DNA of 15,035 nt from Candidatus Colimorpha onthohippi (lineage in GTDB: Bacteria; Bacteroidota; Bacteroidia; Bacteroidales; P3). The stretch spans positions 1-15,035 of the forward strand of contig JAGHVA010000190.1 in assembly GCA_018064565.1 (NCBI GenBank), given 5' to 3'. The position numbers were made by a program, and so were the translations under genes. The notes beneath the pieces are model-generated. The model was not told the origin of the DNA. It did no database searches and saw nothing but the letters and a program-made list of their open reading frames with translations. Positions 13,673-15,035 of the stretch are shown piece by piece; the first letter of the stretch is position 1, and every line of letters begins with the position of its first letter.

Positions 13673-15016
13673 TTAAATCAAACCCTGAGCCATCATAGCA
13701 TTGGCTACGCGCATAAATCCAGCAACGTTAGCACCTTTTACATAGTTGATGCTTCCATCAGCCTGTTTGCCGTACTGGACACAAAGGTCATAAATATCGT
13801 TCATAATCTTGAACAATTTGGCATCAACCTCTTCTGCAGTCCAGTTGATGTGACCAGCATTCTGGCAGATCTCAAGGCCAGAGGTTGCAACACCACCAGC
13901 GTTGACAGCTTTACCAGGACCAAATGGAACACCCGCACCTTGGATAGTAGCGATAGCGGCAGGCTGGCAACCCATGTTGGAGATCTCAGCAACATATTTT
14001 ACGCCATTCTGAAGAAGCATCTTGGCATCGTTTTCGTCCATCTCGTTCTGGAATGCGCTTGGACATGCGATATCACATTTTACACTCCATGACTTCTTAC
14101 CAGCCGTAAATTTGGCTTTGCCAGGGAACTTTTGAGCCATCTCTTCTACTTTGTTGTGGTTTGAAGCACGCATTACGAGCATGTAGTCGAACATCTCCTT
14201 GTTCATACCACCTTCAATCTCGCATACGCCATCAGGACCAGAAATAGCAACAACCTGTGCGCCCAACTCAGTAGCTTTTTGAGCAGCACCCCAAGCCACG
14301 TTACCGAAACCAGACAGAGCAATACGTTTGCCCTTCATGGTGTCGCCCTTCTCTTTTACCATGCGATCTACATAGTACATGGCGCCGAAGCCAGTAGCCT
14401 CAGGACGCATCAATGAACCGCCCCAACCATAGCTCTTGCCAGTCAAAGCACCGGTGCTGTGCTCACGAGCCAACTTCTTGTAGGCACCATAGAGGTAACC
14501 AATCTCGCGACCACCAACTCCAACATCGCCAGCAGGGCTATCTTGGTCTGCTCCGATATTGCGCCAAAGTTCATACATGAAAGCTTGGCAGAAACGCATA
14601 ATCTCAGCGTCACTCTTTCCAACTGGGTCAAAATCTGAACCACCCTTGCCACCACCGAGAGGCAAGTTGGTGAGGCTATTCTTGAAAATCTGCTCGAATC
14701 CGAGGAATTTCAACATGCTTTCGTTCACGGCTTTGTGGAAACGCAAACCTCCTTTGTATGCACCCAGAGCAGCATTAAACTGCACGCGGTAGCCAAGGTT
14801 TACTTGAGTCTGACCCTTGTCGTCAACCCATACAACGCGGAATTTGAACACACGGTCAGGTTCGACAATGCGCTCAACAATCTTAGCCGCCTCAAACTCG
14901 GGATGCTTGTTGTACTCATCCACAACAGTTTCGAGAACTTCGCGTACTGCCTGCAAATACTCGTTCTCACCAGGATGTTTGGCCTCCAAATTGGCCATGA
15001 TTTCGTTTACGTTCAT
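13673..15016 (-). CDS. gdhA: NADP-type hexameric glutamate dehydrogenase
   Basis: GdhA interconverts 2-oxoglutarate plus ammonia and L-glutamate, the link between carbon and nitrogen metabolism in the cytoplasm. The 447-residue length is usual for the bacterial hexameric class. The substrate lysine is K88 (AYKGGLRFH), the catalytic lysine K124 (PLGGGKGGSDFD), and D164 stands in PAGDVGVGGRE. The dinucleotide-binding loop SGFGNVA is at 235-241, followed by GPGKAVNAGGVATSGLE at 366-382 and the C-terminal NYVKGANVAGFMRVANAMMAQG block. The segment YVAEISNMGCQPAAI at 341-355 differs from the AEGANMPTT form seen in E. coli. The NADP preference is inferred from overall similarity; the residue pattern ISGPDG after the second beta strand does not settle it. 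The ATG at 15016 is 19 bp from the window edge, so its promoter is not visible. The gene ends 38 bp before the shared terminator. Confidence 0.95.
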   Translation of the reverse strand: MNVNEIMANLEAKHPGENEYLQAVREVLETVVDEYNKHPEFEAAKIVERIVEPDRVFKFRVVWVDDKGQTQVNLGYRVQFNAALGAYKGGLRFHKAVNESMLKFLGFEQIFKNSLTNLPLGGGKGGSDFDPVGKSDAEIMRFCQAFMYELWRNIGADQDSPAGDVGVGGREIGYLYGAYKKLAREHSTGALTGKSYGWGGSLMRPEATGFGAMYYVDRMVKEKGDTMKGKRIALSGFGNVAWGAAQKATELGAQVVAISGPDGVCEIEGGMNKEMFDYMLVMRASNHNKVEEMAQKFPGKAKFTAGKKSWSVKCDIACPSAFQNEMDENDAKMLLQNGVKYVAEISNMGCQPAAIATIQGAGVPFGPGKAVNAGGVATSGLEICQNAGHINWTAEEVDAKLFKIMNDIYDLCVQYGKQADGSINYVKGANVAGFMRVANAMMAQGLI

Positions 15017-15035
15017 GATATTTAATGTTTTGTAT

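Noticed and set aside
14443..15025. Several frames of 70-96 codons over gdhA on both strands
   Set aside because: gdhA is full length with conserved motifs throughout, so these are shadows produced by its codon bias.
1..15035. Mobile element, phage, CRISPR array or defence system
   Set aside because: No transposase, integrase, phage structural gene, repeat-spacer array or terminal inverted repeat was seen. The AddB-like nuclease is the only nucleic-acid enzyme besides QueA, and its motifs point to DNA repair.

Overview
The window looks like chromosomal DNA from a member of the Bacteroidota, most likely the order Bacteroidales. The grounds are three TAnnTTTG boxes of the Bacteroidales -7 type (5612-5619 on -, 5695-5702 and 9495-9502 on +), general absence of Shine-Dalgarno sequences at the starts, Bacteroidales-style proteins (a long QueA, an AddB-like nuclease, a fused Wzc-type protein with a glycine-tyrosine tail) and moderate to low GC. 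Genus cannot be fixed from the sequence alone.

Left region (1-5539, - strand): one co-directional surface polysaccharide operon, read right to left from a promoter near 5612. The order is a Wza-like outer-membrane export lipoprotein, a Wzc-type co-polymerase/tyrosine kinase, rfbC and rfbD (the last two steps of dTDP-L-rhamnose synthesis) and a WbpD/WlbB-like sugar N-acetyltransferase. The operon probably continues past the left edge: rfbA, rfbB, glycosyltransferases, flippase and polymerase are not in view. The Wzc-type protein ends in an unusual run of 14 Gly-Tyr pairs encoded by a degenerate 6-bp tandem repeat.

Central region (5540-9328, + strand): a roughly 200-bp spacer carries back-to-back -7 boxes. 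To its right are a MurU-like sugar-phosphate nucleotidyltransferase and a 937-residue AddB-like PD-(D/E)XK nuclease with a recognisable iron-sulfur cysteine pattern. No AddA-type helicase is in the window.

Right-central region (9329-13481, + strand): a 314-bp gene-free leader with a -7 box and two perfect hairpins precedes a lipoprotein combining an N-terminal beta-rich part, an OmpA-like segment and TPRs. Then come a strong 15-bp RNA hairpin, pssA (phosphatidylserine synthase) and queA (queuosine synthesis). pssA and queA overlap by the sequence ATGA, so they are probably translationally coupled.

Right end (13482-15035): a near-perfect bidirectional terminator separates queA (+) from gdhA (-), an apparently complete glutamate dehydrogenase whose start codon lies 19 bp from the window edge.

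I see no phage, transposon, CRISPR array, tRNA, rRNA or recognisable defence island. Most of the window is ordinary Bacteroidales chromosome. The most unusual signals are the (GY)14 tail, the pssA upstream hairpin, and the OmpA/TPR lipoprotein with its structured leader.
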